This document shows, in pieces, positions 10,126 to 21,645 of a DNA stretch of 64,000 nt (within the stretch, counting starts at the first letter, position 1; each line of letters begins with the position of its first letter). The stretch lies in contig JAHLKD010000003.1 in assembly GCA_025526935.1 (NCBI GenBank), forward strand, positions 372,001-436,000, read 5' to 3'. The position numbers were made by a program, and so were the translations under genes. This DNA comes from Cladochytrium replicatum (taxonomy: Eukaryota; Chytridiomycota; Chytridiomycetes; Cladochytriales; Cladochytriaceae). A model generated the notes under the pieces. It was given only the letters and a program-made list of their open reading frames with translations, was not told the origin of the DNA and did no database searches.

Positions 10126-13100
10126 TCACTTCATGGACTCCAGATTGAGGAACTGCATCAATTCCAGCTCTTGCTGGCTATCTGCGGGCATAGTTTGTTC
10201 TTCTCTCCTAATCCCACTCCAATAAGACTTTGCCAGTGTGCAGCAGAAGACATGATCAATGTCCTCTATTGCCTCACTACACAGAGCACACTGTTCAGGA
10301 TACACATCTGGCCTGCGCCGGTTAAGTTGGCTCATTGTAGGCGCAAGGTCATGTAGAACCTTCATCCGAGTGGCTCTATGATGGGAGTCATTCAATCCCT
10401 CAGCAGCTTTCGTGCTTCTTTGTCCACTCATCACCAGACGAACCATAAGAATGAATTGACTAAATTGGAGTGTGCCAGGGATTAATTTATGCGCCTCTTC
10501 AGCAGCCTCATCTGCTCACTCGTTGCCAGGCATTGCTGGGTGGCCCTTAACCCATTCAATCTGGTATTGTGTATCAGGATGCTTGTCCATTGCACTTCTC
10601 ATTGCCGCCCAGATCTCACCCCCTTTCCACAGGTGATAAGGAAAAGTGTGTGCCTTCCTGGTGTGGTGCACCTGCACAGCCTGGGCTTTTGTTACAGCTG
10701 CCCTGTTGTCTGCTCTCATGATGACCTTCTAGATCCACTCCAATATTTACTGCTGCCAAAAGTGCCACTGCCTCTGGGTAAAATGATATGGCAGGAACAT
10801 TCTGGATTTACTCTGCTACCATTAACTCCAATGACAAATCTTCTTTCTGCTCGACAACTGAATATGTAATTGAGACAGCACCATCCCAAACAGCTGCAGA
10901 ACCATCTGTGTACAGAGTTCGTTGCACACTTCCAGATGGCACATTGTTGTGAATCATCATTGACTGGAGTATATCCACTACACTGTCTGTATCACTATCT
11001 ATCTGTACAGGGGACCTGCTACTTCTCTGGGAGTATAATAATCCGACAGAAACTCGTCAGGCTCAGTGGGCAGTAGACCATGTTCTCAAGAGCCATAGTG
11101 CAAGGAGAATGCATTCAAACAATTTTCAGAGAGACTCTTGTCAAATTTGCCACTGGCTCTTCCCACATACAGATTTGGCCCTGTAAGTGTTGCTTCAGAG
11201 GAATCACAGTCCACTCCACACTCAACCTAACACTGTCCTGAGAGCAAGATCTGCCTCTACAAGCTCTTCCTAACACCTTTGGTATCCTTTTCAATGGCTC
11301 TAAAGCGGTGAAGCTGGGCCCACAGGGTACCTCCCCGATCGTACACCACACTTTCGCTTGACGGTTGTGTGTATAGCATGTCGAAGCTTCACTGTATCTG
11401 TCCGTGACAGCACCTGTGTTGTTTGCCATCAGTATCTGATTGCTGGAGGAGAACCCTGTTGACAATATAGATAGCAATTCTACCTGATATAGCCTTTTTC
11501 TCAATCTTCATCACACCCTCTTGATCTCCTCAAGCATTTGCTGATTTTGGGCTTGACTGCCTGGGTGTGGACCAAACCAGTTCCCCAAAACTCTCTCTAT
11601 ATTCCGTCTTCCAATCTGCTTGATTGCCTCTCTACCCATTCCTGTGACAGACCCTATGCCTGCTTGCTTGGTTGCAATGACAAACTCCTTCTTGTCATTT
11701 GTTTCAATTTCAGACACCTTACCCTGTGGAGTACTATTGGCCCTCTGTGTGCTTGCTATGAGATCTTGCAGCTGCTGCTCTACCACGAACAGCTCTCTCC
11801 AAAGAGTCTGCCCGGACACTTGAAATGTCAAAATCCCTTGATGTTGAAATTGTCGCTTCATCCATTCCAATGCTGATGACACGAGACAGGGTGGGGGGAT
11901 AGAGGAGATTGCAATTGTGGTCCGTGTTTCAGGAACAACTGCAGCTGCCTGCATTTCTATTGTGCCTGTTGCCACCAGTTTAATGCTTTTCCAGAGGATT
12001 GGCCACCACTGCAACAGCATGCATGGTTGTGAAAAACGTCTCCATGAGCTTTGCTCTGTTCTCTGGTGCAAGACTGTGCTGCTGGCGCAAGGAGAGATTC
12101 TGCATCCCTCAGAGACGGAACTGTGGTTTCCAGTGAAGCTGCAGCTTCTTGATGAAATTGCAGAGTTTCATCCATCCTAGCAGAGGTCTGTTTGCGATCA
12201 ACCTGTTCTACGAGTTGTGGTACTTCTTTGTACAGTTCAGTCACCTGCTCCTCAAGCACTTCTGTATATGCCTTCCACTTTTCTACAGTGGCATTCATCT
12301 CGTCTATCCTTAGGACTTGGTCCTTCTTGCGTGATTTGTGCTGTGGAGATGCCCATTCTGCAAACTCTACTACAACCGGCCTATAGTCAGAAACCATTCC
12401 TAACAGCAGTTCTTTTTCAACAAAGTACATTCCTGCTTTTTTGGACAGCTCAGATGTCGTCCAGATCTGATCAATACGGCTAGCACTCATTTGGCCCAAA
12501 CTCCCTTTGTACAGTACTCTAGTCATAGATACGTTGTTCATTGGTTCACAGGTTGCGCCAATGTCAACCATTCCCAGTCCAGGAACCAATGGCTGATACG
12601 AGTTTTTGTCTGGTTGTCCATTGGGGACCTCCGACAGCCTCTCTCCATGTGGAGTTGAAATCACCACAAAATAATGTCAACTGCTCTGGTCATAGTTACT
12701 GATCTTTGATGAATTTCTCTAACTTTCTTCAAAATTTCTGACTTCTTGGTGTATTTATCTGCATGCAGCCAGTACAGGTTATTGAGCCATATTTCTCTAC
12801 CCCTCATGCACAGGCAGATTGCTATCATCACCCCTGGAATTTGTATTGTCATTGAATGTTGAACATACCATGCAAGACCTTTTGTTAACCAAATTCCCAC
12901 TCCTCTTGCTCTTTGTTGCTCATCCGGTGCAGGCGCAGCATAGAACCACCCATAGTCCGCCTGCTGTTGTCCCATAAAAACTCTCTGTGCTTCTTGATCT
13001 GTCGCTCCCAATTCCTGGATCATTAAAATCTCAATTTTATTGATACTTGCCAACTAACACAAGGTATCCCCTTCTGAGGCTATCACAAGGTATCCCCTTC

Positions 13101-13561
13101 TGAGGCTATCCATCACAATTCCACTTTGCCACTTTCTAGTACTGTACCCTTCCTTGACAATTTTGTTCACCACAACTGTCCCAAATTGCTCTCCACCACT
13201 GACAATTCCCCATTTCATGCACCCTCAAGCTCCCACTCTATTAGCCTGAGGGTTTGGTGCCCACTTTTGGGCCCCATTGTGATTGACGCTGAATGCGACC
13301 ACCTCCCTGGTTGCAAGTTGACCCTCTCCTTTGACGTTTTCCAGCTGACATTTCTTGGTAATGGTCCTCTGGACTGCTCGAGCGACTCCTGCTTCCACCA
13401 TCTGCAGCAGCGAGGCTAGATTGGCTAGCAGGAACACTGTGAATTTGCTGAACTGAGCCTGCGTCCTCCAAACCTACAGAAAATAGACCCAATCCTGATA
13501 CATGGCGGGTTGCTATCTGGTCACGTAGGCTTCCCATAATCTCGTTGTTCTTCATTTCCAT
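10126..13561 (-). pseudogene. Decayed LINE with endonuclease and RNase H remnants
   Basis: Read on the minus strand, 13561-13241 is a polar, basic ORF1-like piece. From 13053 an AP-type endonuclease begins (IEILMIQELGATDQ, RGVGIWLTKGL), continuing in 12667-11957 with DIGATCEPMNN, SRIDQIWTTSEL and a SDYRPVVVEF motif. RNase H remains are TDGSA near 10910, RADNRAAV near 10710 and WVKGHPAMPGNE near 10520. A C-x2-C-x8-H-x3-C knuckle (CALCSEAIEDIDHVFC) lies near 10250. Between them, where about 1.5 kb of reverse transcriptase is expected, only about 1 kb of frame-broken sequence remains, with no FADD motif. The order endonuclease, RT, RNase H, knuckle fits I/Tad-type LINEs. This family differs from the RNase H-less LINEs at 26-45 kb. 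Confidence 0.75.
13058..13109. repeat. 26-bp perfect tandem duplication
   Basis: Two abutting copies of a unit starting CACAAGGTATCCCCTTCTG, just upstream of the LINE endonuclease frame on the minus strand. Confidence 0.85.
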
Positions 13562-14573
13562 TCCTTGCGTCTTCTAGGATCTTTAACTGTACCGCAGTTG
13601 CAACTGCATCTGCTATTCCATTTCTGACCGCCTCAATTTCCAAGCAAATTGCAGCAAACTCTTCATTTGCATGGCTCTCAGAGTGGCAAGCTCAATGTGA
13701 AGTCCTTGGGCTGTGGCCAGGGTTAGTTTCAGGATTGTCTCTACTCAATCATGTTCGAACGAAGTATACCCTACTCCAAATACGCTGATTCACCACAATA
13801 TTCCACAGAGCCAGTATATTTATTGTCACAAAGTAAGGTGAGGAGCAAAGACAACAAGAATTGCCTGTCCAGTTCAAGTTGATTCAGCAACATCCAACCA
13901 AAAATACCTCCGAAACTTTGGGCTGCCTTGTGCTTGGAGATTGAGAGATCAGAATTGTGGCATAATATCACAATCTATTTGCAGGAACATCATAGTTGCA
14001 AGCCTACAAGATCTCCATTGGTGACAATAGTACCTTGATCTGCAGCACTGCAATTCATGCATAAGGTACTGTGTGAACAGGGCTGCTCAACATTGGAGAC
14101 CTATTTGATCAAAAGGTTACCGGCAAAGATTTGAAGGATCTGCACCTAGGTGGCAGGCAGGGAGCAATTCAGGACTCACCTCGCAGTGTTTTGACCTCTC
14201 ATGGGACACATTGAGTCATGGAAATCCAGGGGTCGCCACACTGAAATGGACCAAAAAGGGATGCACGTCGCTTTCCAAATCAGGCTTTTGGATGTTCTTG
14301 ACTGGTTGGCTCCAGAGCAAAATGCAAGCTGTTTAAGTGTACGTGTTTTGCAATAGACGCGCTTCGTCGAATGGTCTTGTGAGTGTGCTTGAGTTGGGGG
14401 AAGTGCTCAGGGTTCAAACTCTAATGGACCAAAGAATTTATGTAGGAAGCTAGCAATAATAGGCTCACAGCTATTCTTGATTGGTGGGTCCAGCTTAGTT
14501 TAAGAGCTGAAGCTTAATGATATTTGCTGTGGAACACTAGCACTTTGACACTCATTGTTGGGCGACAAGTGAA
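13562..14573. other. Intergenic, no gene recognised
   Basis: About 1 kb between the decayed LINE and the hAT element. No coding frame, RNA gene or shared repeat was recognised. Confidence 0.4.
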
Positions 14574-15309
14574 CTCATGGTCAGGGTCTGCCACGAGTCA
14601 AATCGTTTATTTGATTTGTCAAATTTTATTTGCACTAATTTGTGCGAGTCAAATCGAGGGGAGCTCCCTGATTTGCTCAAATGTGATTTGAGCAAATAGA
14701 GGTGCCAATTTGTCAAATAAAAATGGTACCTACCTATTTGGCAAATAGGCCCCAAGGCTTGGTTAAATATTTGTCAAATATTGTGTGTCGTAATATGTTT
14801 CCAGACTCCCCACCCAACATTAATACTCTTACACTCCTGATTCACCCTTAAACAGTTTGTGCTGTAACTTGGACTTTCATTGATTGTTCTTGTAATTTGA
14901 GGTAGACATCAAGCAAATGCCAAAAGAAAAAAGGAGGTAAGTAGGAATTTCAGGCTTGTAATGATACTTGACTTACCTAGGATACAGGTCAAAGAGATCG
15001 AAACAACAACAAAATAAGGGCAACGTCTACAATGAAGAACCAGAGGATATTGATAAAAGTTCATCAACATCTTCACCGCTTGAAAGTGAGAGGGAAACCC
15101 AGAACAACTCCCGCAGATCATTGTCAAGCTCAGCACAAGCAGTTGAGGGGGTGAGGGGGTGAGGGGAGGCTGATAACCAGGGCTCTTTTACTGCAGCAGA
15201 ACCAGCTTCTGAACTTGGCATGGCCCAAGATGCTGCCAGAGTCGGGACTGACACAAGATTTTCATCACTGTGGTCTCTGGTAAAACCTGATTTAAAGTTA
15301 TATTCTTAG

Positions 15310-15904
15310 AACATATTTCTAAATATAATTATTATAATTATTTCAGCATATTGATTCTTTCCGAATCTTCATAATATGTTATTTATTTCCAACCAATACA
15401 TATCACCTGCTGGTGCAAATTAAAATACAAGTATTAAACTTTTGTTTCTTCCTTTTTTTAGTACATATCTTTTGATGATAAAATGCATAACAAAAAGTTA
15501 ACTTTTTTTGAACAATGTTATTTATTTACTTTGCACACACAATGCATAACAATAAAAAACACCCAAAGTGCCTTACAAGATGGTCATGGAGCAGCACATA
15601 GTGAAGCTCGCTCATCATAAGGAAAATAAAGAAAGCAAAACAGAGGAAGTATTTTTTTTTCTTTTTTTGAACTTCATAATATGTATTTATTGTCCAACCA
15701 ATACATATCACCCGCTGGTGCAAAATCCAAATACAAGTGTAAAAATACACGTAATTGGCAGCACATGGGGAGCCGTGCGAGCCGTAGGAAAAGTAAAATG
15801 TTTCAAAACACTAAGGCATATCCAAATCAACAAAAGCAGACAAGATACAATCAGGAGCTGGAGACAAAACTAATTCATAACCAAGACAGTTTGAGTAACA
15901 AATA
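15310..15904 (-). mobile_element. 5'-truncated LINE fragment nested in the hAT element
   Basis: On the minus strand this is the last 60 or so bases of LINE ORF2 (family A), then a 3' untranslated tail containing CGGCTCCCCATGTGCTGCC and GGACAATAAATACATATTATG, then the family B tail (TGTGCTGGTCCATGACC-like), then a further family A-like tail. The same compound tail, at the same place, is present in hAT copy 2, so the insertion is older than the split of the two hAT copies. Confidence 0.75.
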
Positions 15905-16271
15905 GCTCTAGTAGTTCAGTTGGTTACAGCGATAGCCTTCACTCAAGAGATTGCAGGTTCGAAACCTGCGCGGAGCATTAAAGTTACAAATGTATCGGGT
16001 GCCAGCCGGGGGTGTGGGTTGGGTAGGAGATCAGCTCACAACTTCGGGTCGTACAGCCTCAAAAAGGCAGTCACGTCATGGTTGGATCAAGTACGCATCC
16101 GCACCAGCTCGTCAGACTTGATATTCCAATAGCGGTGTATGACTTCCATTAGCCTTGTATGGGGTGCCAGTCGCGCGGGGGTGTGGTTGTGCAGGAAACC
16201 AACTCATAAGTTTGCGAGGTACGGACCTCAAAAAGTCAGTCACGTGACTGCCACAGTAGGATGAAGTACGC
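15905..16271 (+). mobile_element. tRNA-derived SINE with duplicated tail unit
   Basis: The first 72 bp (15905-15976) are tRNA-like: GCTCTAG at the start, A box TAGTTCAGTTGG, B box GGTTCGAAACC flanked by a GC-rich arm, and GGAGC at the end pairing with the first bases. The acceptor stem has mismatches and the anticodon arm is poor, so it is not a working tRNA gene. Behind it lie two diverged copies of a roughly 110-bp unit, each running from GGGTGCCAG through CTCAAAAAGNCAGTCACG to GTACGCATCC. Internal pol III boxes plus an unrelated tail are the SINE hallmark. No second copy was found in the window. Confidence 0.6.
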
Positions 16272-16555
16272 ATCCTTGGCAAATAGTTATCATTTGGCAA
16301 ATATTTGACAAATCGAATAGGCAAATATCTATTTGTCAAATATATTTGGGCAAATCAAATATTTGTAAGGCATTTGACGAGTGGTCCAACAGAATGGTAT
16401 ATCAAATATTTGGCGAGTCAAATGGGGCGTCTGGCATTTGACTGGCGAGTCAAATCAAAGGAAGCCACAAATGGTCACGAGTCAAATATAGCAAAGTATT
16501 TGACTCGATTTGACTCGTGGCAGACCCTGATCATGGTGAGATGGTCGCTGTGTGC

Positions 16556-17197
16556 TTATGATCGCATGTGATGTGGGGGCGTCGTTGAGCTGTCGGATGG
16601 TGACAGGCATCTGGCCAATGCATCAGCAAAGACATCAACAGAAAGGGCAGAAGGGGTCACCTTGACGTCGTCGTATGGTGGAAGAACAGCAGCCTCAAGG
16701 TTAGGTACACTTCCAAAGCCATCCTCATCCATAGGCAATCCTGTGGACTCCGCTTACATTACTCGGACAAAGCGATTGACGAGGAGAGCGCACAGTGATT
16801 TGCGGACATCCTGGACTGGTGTAACTCGAGCACGTTGAAGCTGGAGTAAACAAAAGACGCTATGGATTTTGCTACTTGTGGTCACAAGTTGCAATGATGT
16901 CCTTGAATGGTGGAAGAACAGAAGGTTGAAAATGGAGTACAGTCAGCGTGCGATCAAAGTAAGGGATATGCACAGAGGTTGTTCGATGGTGTGATGAAGA
17001 AGCCTGGCATATCAATAAATCTATTTCATTCATAATACTATTGTTGGGAAAGCATCGATCGTGTTGTTGTTGCACATCATGTCCTTGCACTTGAGCTTGA
17101 GTTCGGAGAGGTTGTGGGCGATGTGGGCGACGGCGGCGAGTTTGGTATCAATACGCCGTAGATAAGTTTGAAGCGCGCGCTTGTCTCTGTCACCCAT
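16556..17197 (-). CDS. Hypothetical small multi-exon gene, uncertain
   Basis: From ATG 17197 a good frame reads MGDRDKRALQTYLRRIDTKL and continues for 55 codons with an amphipathic, helix-like composition. Further coding-like pieces follow: one around 17030-16870 containing SVLPPFKDIIATC, one around 16850-16770 containing RARVTPVQDVRKSLCALLV, and a last one to a stop at 16556 containing AAVLPPYDDVKVT. The second and last pieces share a VLPP-[FY]-x-D motif. Introns would have to join them, but I could not fix all splice sites. The 3' end abuts the hAT element. The family is not recognised. Confidence 0.3.
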
Positions 17198-17723
17198 GCT
17201 CGAGCCGCGATGTTAATTTGTCGCGAGTGGGAGGTGCTGGATCAGCTTGACTGGTCCACTACAGTCCAACATGCGGTGCAGAAACAGCAGTGCTTCCTCC
17301 TTGATGTTCCCAACAAATTCTCTCATTCCAAAATCATAATATTAAAATGTGATCCCACTCCCAGCCACCCCGGCCCCAACCCCGAAACCATCGCCTGCTA
17401 ACGATTCTTAGCTCTCAAATTATACGGTCGACCGTTCTGTGCGACTCTCTGCTGTGCCGCTCGGTCGCGGAACCTCTCGCTCAATTTGTCAATTGCTCTT
17501 AAAGGGACTGGCTGCTACATCAAATTCTCAGCACCTCTGCCTCCACCTTTCATCCTTGGGACCTTGCAAACACTGCAACGGCCGCCACTATCGTTCTTCC
17601 TATCGCTACCAAATGTCCGCGGTGTCCCGAGCCGGCGCACCACGGGTTACCTCTCCTTCCTCATCAACAACATCAACAAGGACTGCAACTCGCAAATCTC
17701 GCTCGAATACTCCTTGATCCTTT
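17198..17723. other. Divergent intergenic region upstream of the kinase
   Basis: Lies between the starts of the small minus-strand gene and the plus-strand kinase, so it probably holds both promoters. The plus strand is CT-rich from about 17470. Overlapping short open frames here have no recognised product. Confidence 0.4.
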
Positions 17724-19058
17724 ATGTCCGAATCCACGCTTTCCTCAGTCGGCTCCCCACCGCATCCCGACTCCAGGTCCAATCAAAAGCCGCCATCGAC
17801 AACAGAAGATTCATCAGCTCAACCACCGGATTCGAATCAGAACGCGGATGGTGGGGAGGAAAATGATGAAGACGATGCATCGGACTCGTATCTCGCTGCA
17901 AAATCGGCGGACGAGTTTGAGATTGTCGCGGCACTTGGAGAGGGGACATATGGGTTTGTGAGGCTGGTCCATCACAAGCTTGATCGAAGAAAGGTGGGTG
18001 AAACAATTAAATTGATGACAGAAGGGAGACTAAATTCTGTTTTAAGAGGAAGCTTGTGCTCAAATACGTGCTCAAGAACAGAATACTGCGTGAGTGCTGG
18101 ACCCGCGACAAAGAGCTAGGAGGGCTTGTTCCCATTGAAGTTCAAATCATGCATCGCTTGCGAGCTCATCCACATCCCCACATCGTCCGCATGCTCGCCC
18201 ACTTCCAAGACGACGACTTTTTCTACATCCTTATGGAAGTCCATGGATTCGGCCTTGATTTATTTGACTGGGTTGAAATGAACCAAGTAAGCTTCCGCTC
18301 ACTTTCTAGTTCGATTTAGCGAACTCAGACTATTTTTCAAGGACGTGAGCGAAGATCAAATCCGAAATATTTTTCTCCAAACCGCACTCGCTGTCCAACA
18401 CCTCCACGCACACAATGTAGTACACCGCGACATCAAGGACGAAAACATCATCCTGGACGAAGACGCTCAAATCCAGCTCATCGATTTCGGATCCGCGGCG
18501 ATCCACAACCCCCAGAGAAAGTTTGAGACTTTCAGTGGGACACTGGATTACGCTGCACCTGAGGTTCTTACGGGCCACAAGTACGATGGTCGGCCGCAGG
18601 ATGTTTGGGCTCTAGGTAAATTGAAATGCACACTGAGAGATGTTTCAGTTCTAAATCAAAGCTTTCTTTCAGGTATATTATTGTACACATTAATATACAA
18701 GGAAAACCCATTTTACAATATCGATGAAATTATCTCCCGCGACCTTCGAATTCCTTTCGTATTGTCACAAGGTAATCAGCCATTTTTTCGTACCATTTTT
18801 TCCTTACATGTGTGCATCATAGGATCACTGGATCTATTAAAGTACATGCTGAATCGTGACGTAAAGCGACGCCCAATCATCGACGAAGTCCTCGCACATC
18901 CATGGCTACACGAAGGCAGCGCTGTCACAGCCGCAGCCGAAACACTATCGACGGCAAAAACGCGCGGGGCGTTTTGTGGGTGCGCTGGAAGCGGGATCGT
19001 TCCGAATGGTGGAGCAGGCGCTGCAGGGACAAACAGGGAACCGGCTGGAGAATCATGA
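17724..19058 (+). CDS. PAS-kinase-like serine/threonine protein kinase lacking PAS domain
   Basis: Exons are 17724-17993, 18047-18286, 18342-18615, 18673-18771 and 18823-19058, giving 372 residues. The first 65 residues are acidic and low-complexity. The kinase domain follows: LGEGTYGFVRL glycine loop, VLKY lysine, HGFGLDLFDWVE, VVHRDIKDEN with catalytic Asp near 200, LIDFGSAAI with the DFG Asp near 218, GTLDYAAPEVLTG, and KENPFYNIDEI. The HG-x-G-x-DLFD and FGSAA signatures are those of PAS kinases (yeast Psk1/Psk2, human PASK), which regulate sugar and storage metabolism. Family members usually carry N-terminal PAS sensor domains and are far longer; here an in-frame TGA stands four codons before the ATG, so this form has none unless unseen upstream exons exist. 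All catalytic residues are intact. Confidence 0.85.
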
Positions 19059-19428
19059 GAATGGTTTTCTTCCTCCTGTTTTAATGGGCAATGGACATTT
19101 TTAAAAACTACTCTTCGACAAATTTTTTTTGTGTTTGGAAAGTATGAGCTTGACATGTTTACCCAGAAGGTCGTATTTTTGCCATGTGGTTGCGTATTTG
19201 CGCACATCCGCGGAATTTGGTGGTTGCTTGTTGTGATAAAGTTGTTATCGGGAGACCGTCAGTAATTTTGTCACGCAAACCTTTTGTCAGTGTTCGTAGT
19301 AAATTAAGTTGAAATCTGTTCAGAGCCTTTCAGGATAATCAATTAGCCAGCACAAATTTTGTGCTGCGTACCGAGAAAATTTTCAGTTTTCCACAATCGT
19401 CGATTTGACACTTCACCTGCACACCACA

Positions 19429-21102
19429 ATGTCAATGCCAGAGTACAACGAAGTGCATAAAATCAAGGTGACAAGATATCCAGACGGCAAGCTCCACTAC
19501 CTCCACTTCCAGCAGCTCCTCGCCTACGGCCCCGACTCCGACGAGAACTTGGCGTTACGAAAGCCATGCAACATCTCGTCATTCTACCATTCCATCATTT
19601 TCCCTGCTTCCAACGGCAACAACGGCAACAATTTTCTTTTCAACTTCTGTCATTCGGGAGAAGAAGAATGCCCATACTGGGAGGTGACGATCGATGCGGT
19701 GGTTGAGCGAGTGGAGCTGTGGAATCGCGGGGACATGTGTCAATATCGACTGGAGGGATTCGTCATACAAGGGATCGACAAAAGTGGAAGGGTTCTGTGG
19801 GTTGTTGGGCCGATGACATCCGACGAGCAATTTGAATATACAGTACCACCAAAAGGTATCGTTACCGCATCGGAGATTCTTTCCTTATTCAAATATTTGC
19901 AACCTCCTAGCACCGTTGCAATGTATGCCTCGCCACGGCCGAATGACAGGAGGTCCTGGTGGTGCTCTCGAAACTCACGTCAATTCATCAAGGATCTCCA
20001 AGATGGAAGTCTGGTGTGGTGGGGGCGACTTCAGTATATCAAGTATCAGGTACAGAAAAAAGTTGAACAATGCCTAGACCATCAGCCAATCATGGATTTT
20101 GAAAACAGGATCACATGGGAGAACGGTGATTCGATCAGCCGGGGCCAACTGCACGATGGCGGTGCTGACAATGGCATACAACACGAAGTGGAATTTTTCG
20201 AGGACGAGAAAGTACTTGAATACCACCAGGGAGCTGAGCCGCGGGGATTGATCTCACACATCTGGATTAAAACGACCATGAAGACGTGGAGCTGCGGAAG
20301 TCCGACGGATGGAGCTCCGCTTGATTATTGGGAGACTGTTGGATCTGGTGTGCCAATTGGTAAGCTGATGGTGTATTCCTGAAAGGCACAAATTCGAAAT
20401 CTTACTTTCCCAATGCATACTCATAGGCGCACGTATTCGTAGTGGTGATGGAATTGATGCTTTTGGATTGCTTTTTTCGAAGCCGGAGAATGACTCGGAC
20501 ATTATACACTATGAGATTCCTACCCAAAATGAGGATGAAGGCAAGCAAGCCACTGGTTACGAGGAGATCTCTGACGAAATCGAGTCTTTGTAAGTGGTAA
20601 CAAAGCAGCATTCTTACTTCTTGAATGTGTTTAATACGGTCTAAATCACAGCGACAAGAATGAATACCATCATGTCCACAAAATCAGAATTTGCAGGGAG
20701 CCCGATGGCAAGAAGTACATCCTGAACTTCCAGCAGCTCCTCGCGTACAAACCCAACTCCAATGTGAACGTGGCGCTCGGAAAGCAGTCTACGATATCTT
20801 CAGTCTACGAATTTATTCTGCCTCCACTCTTCCGAATCCCATTCCCTGCCTCTAAGGGAAACAACGGCATATATGAGACGGTAAATTTCTGCCGAACCCA
20901 CCAAGAAGAAAACCCGTTCTGGGAGGTCACGGTCGACTCTGTTATTAAGCGAGTTGTGTTGTTCAATCGGCAGGATACGGATCGTGAGTTTTTGAAGGGG
21001 TTCGTGATACGAGGGCTCGATAGTGCTGGTGCAGTTCTGTGGGAGCTTGGGCCATTGACATCGGATCGACGGTTTGAGTTTACGGTTCCCACGAAGATCT
21101 GA
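19429..21102 (+). CDS. Three-domain lectin: discoidin-like, jacalin-like, discoidin-like
   Basis: Exons 19429-19855, 19911-20049, 20109-20359, 20427-20589 and 20652-21102 give 476 residues. Residues 1-142 and about 330-476 are a duplicated unit: both start E-Y-x-x-VHKI, contain NFQQLLAY or HFQQLLAY, NLALRKP or NVALGKQ, FPAS-x-GNNG, a WEVT-x-D strand, an x-x-R-V-x-L-[WF]-NR-x-D loop and GPLTSD-like ends. This matches F5/8-type (discoidin, F-lectin-like) sugar-binding folds. Between them lies a jacalin-like domain: TGGPGGAL near its start, ISKMEVWCGGGDFSISSI, then ITWENGDSISRGQ. The first two introns are needed to expose the jacalin signature; ignoring them gives a longer but wrong frame. No signal peptide is seen, so a cytosolic lectin is likely. 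The partner glycan is unknown. Confidence 0.8.
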
Positions 21103-21645
21103 TTCGTTTTAAGCCCGAATAGGGTCAATGTTGTTCTCCCACTGATAATATACCTCTAAGTTTCAGCTGACAGTGAATGCTTGACGTCACTGCCTCCATG
21201 TTCCCTTGCTGTGGCGAGTCGAGAGTCACGTCCCAGTTCTGGCATTCTTGTTCACCTTATGCTGGAGTTTCCTATTTCCAAACCGCCGTTGTATCCCTTG
21301 GGACAATAGATTGATGAGAGTTCCGGAAGATCTGAAGCAATTTCAAACAGATCGGTCCACGGAGATACCATCGACATCGGATGCTGTGTTGCGTTTCGCT
21401 CCCTTTCACTACACCCCAAAAACAATCAGACACAGCAACCATCAAATAACAACAGAAGAACGCGATTCCAAAACCGCAATTTGTGACGCGTCAATCAATT
21501 AAACTGTGCAGCATCTAAGACATTACTGCTAAAATATGATTTGTGCACCATTTTTGTTGCACAACATGTTTCGTTCTTCCAAAACACCAGAATTCGCAAT
21601 AACATAAAGAACACAATCCCAGACACAAAACGATCAGCCACCCAA
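21103..21645. other. 3' flank of the lectin gene, nothing recognised
   Basis: A 98-codon open frame at 21206-21502 has no recognisable features. No repeat or RNA gene was identified. Confidence 0.4.

Larger units (their letters stand above)
14582..16529 (+). mobile_element. Non-autonomous hAT element, 1948 bp, with 8-bp target duplication
   Basis: It begins CAGGGTCTGCCACGAGTCAA and ends with the reverse complement of that sequence. The flanks CTCATGGT (14574-14581) and ATCATGGT (16530-16537) match in 7 of 8 bases, the hAT target size. Both subterminal regions are full of GAGTCAAAT and TTTGTCAAAT motifs in both orientations, as expected for transposase binding sites. The left part (to about 15260) matches hAT copy 2 at 36052, including the transposase start (ATG at about 14920) and its first intron. 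The transposase body is then deleted: the sequence jumps to the region matching 38950. A LINE tail and a tRNA-derived SINE lie in the right half. Confidence 0.85.

Noticed and set aside
19405-20382. Single 325-codon frame as the lectin gene
   Set aside because: It reads through two introns and hides the jacalin signature, which appears only in the spliced frame.
21206-21502. 98-codon frame with a hydrophobic start
   Set aside because: No conserved motif, splice structure or neighbour supports it.
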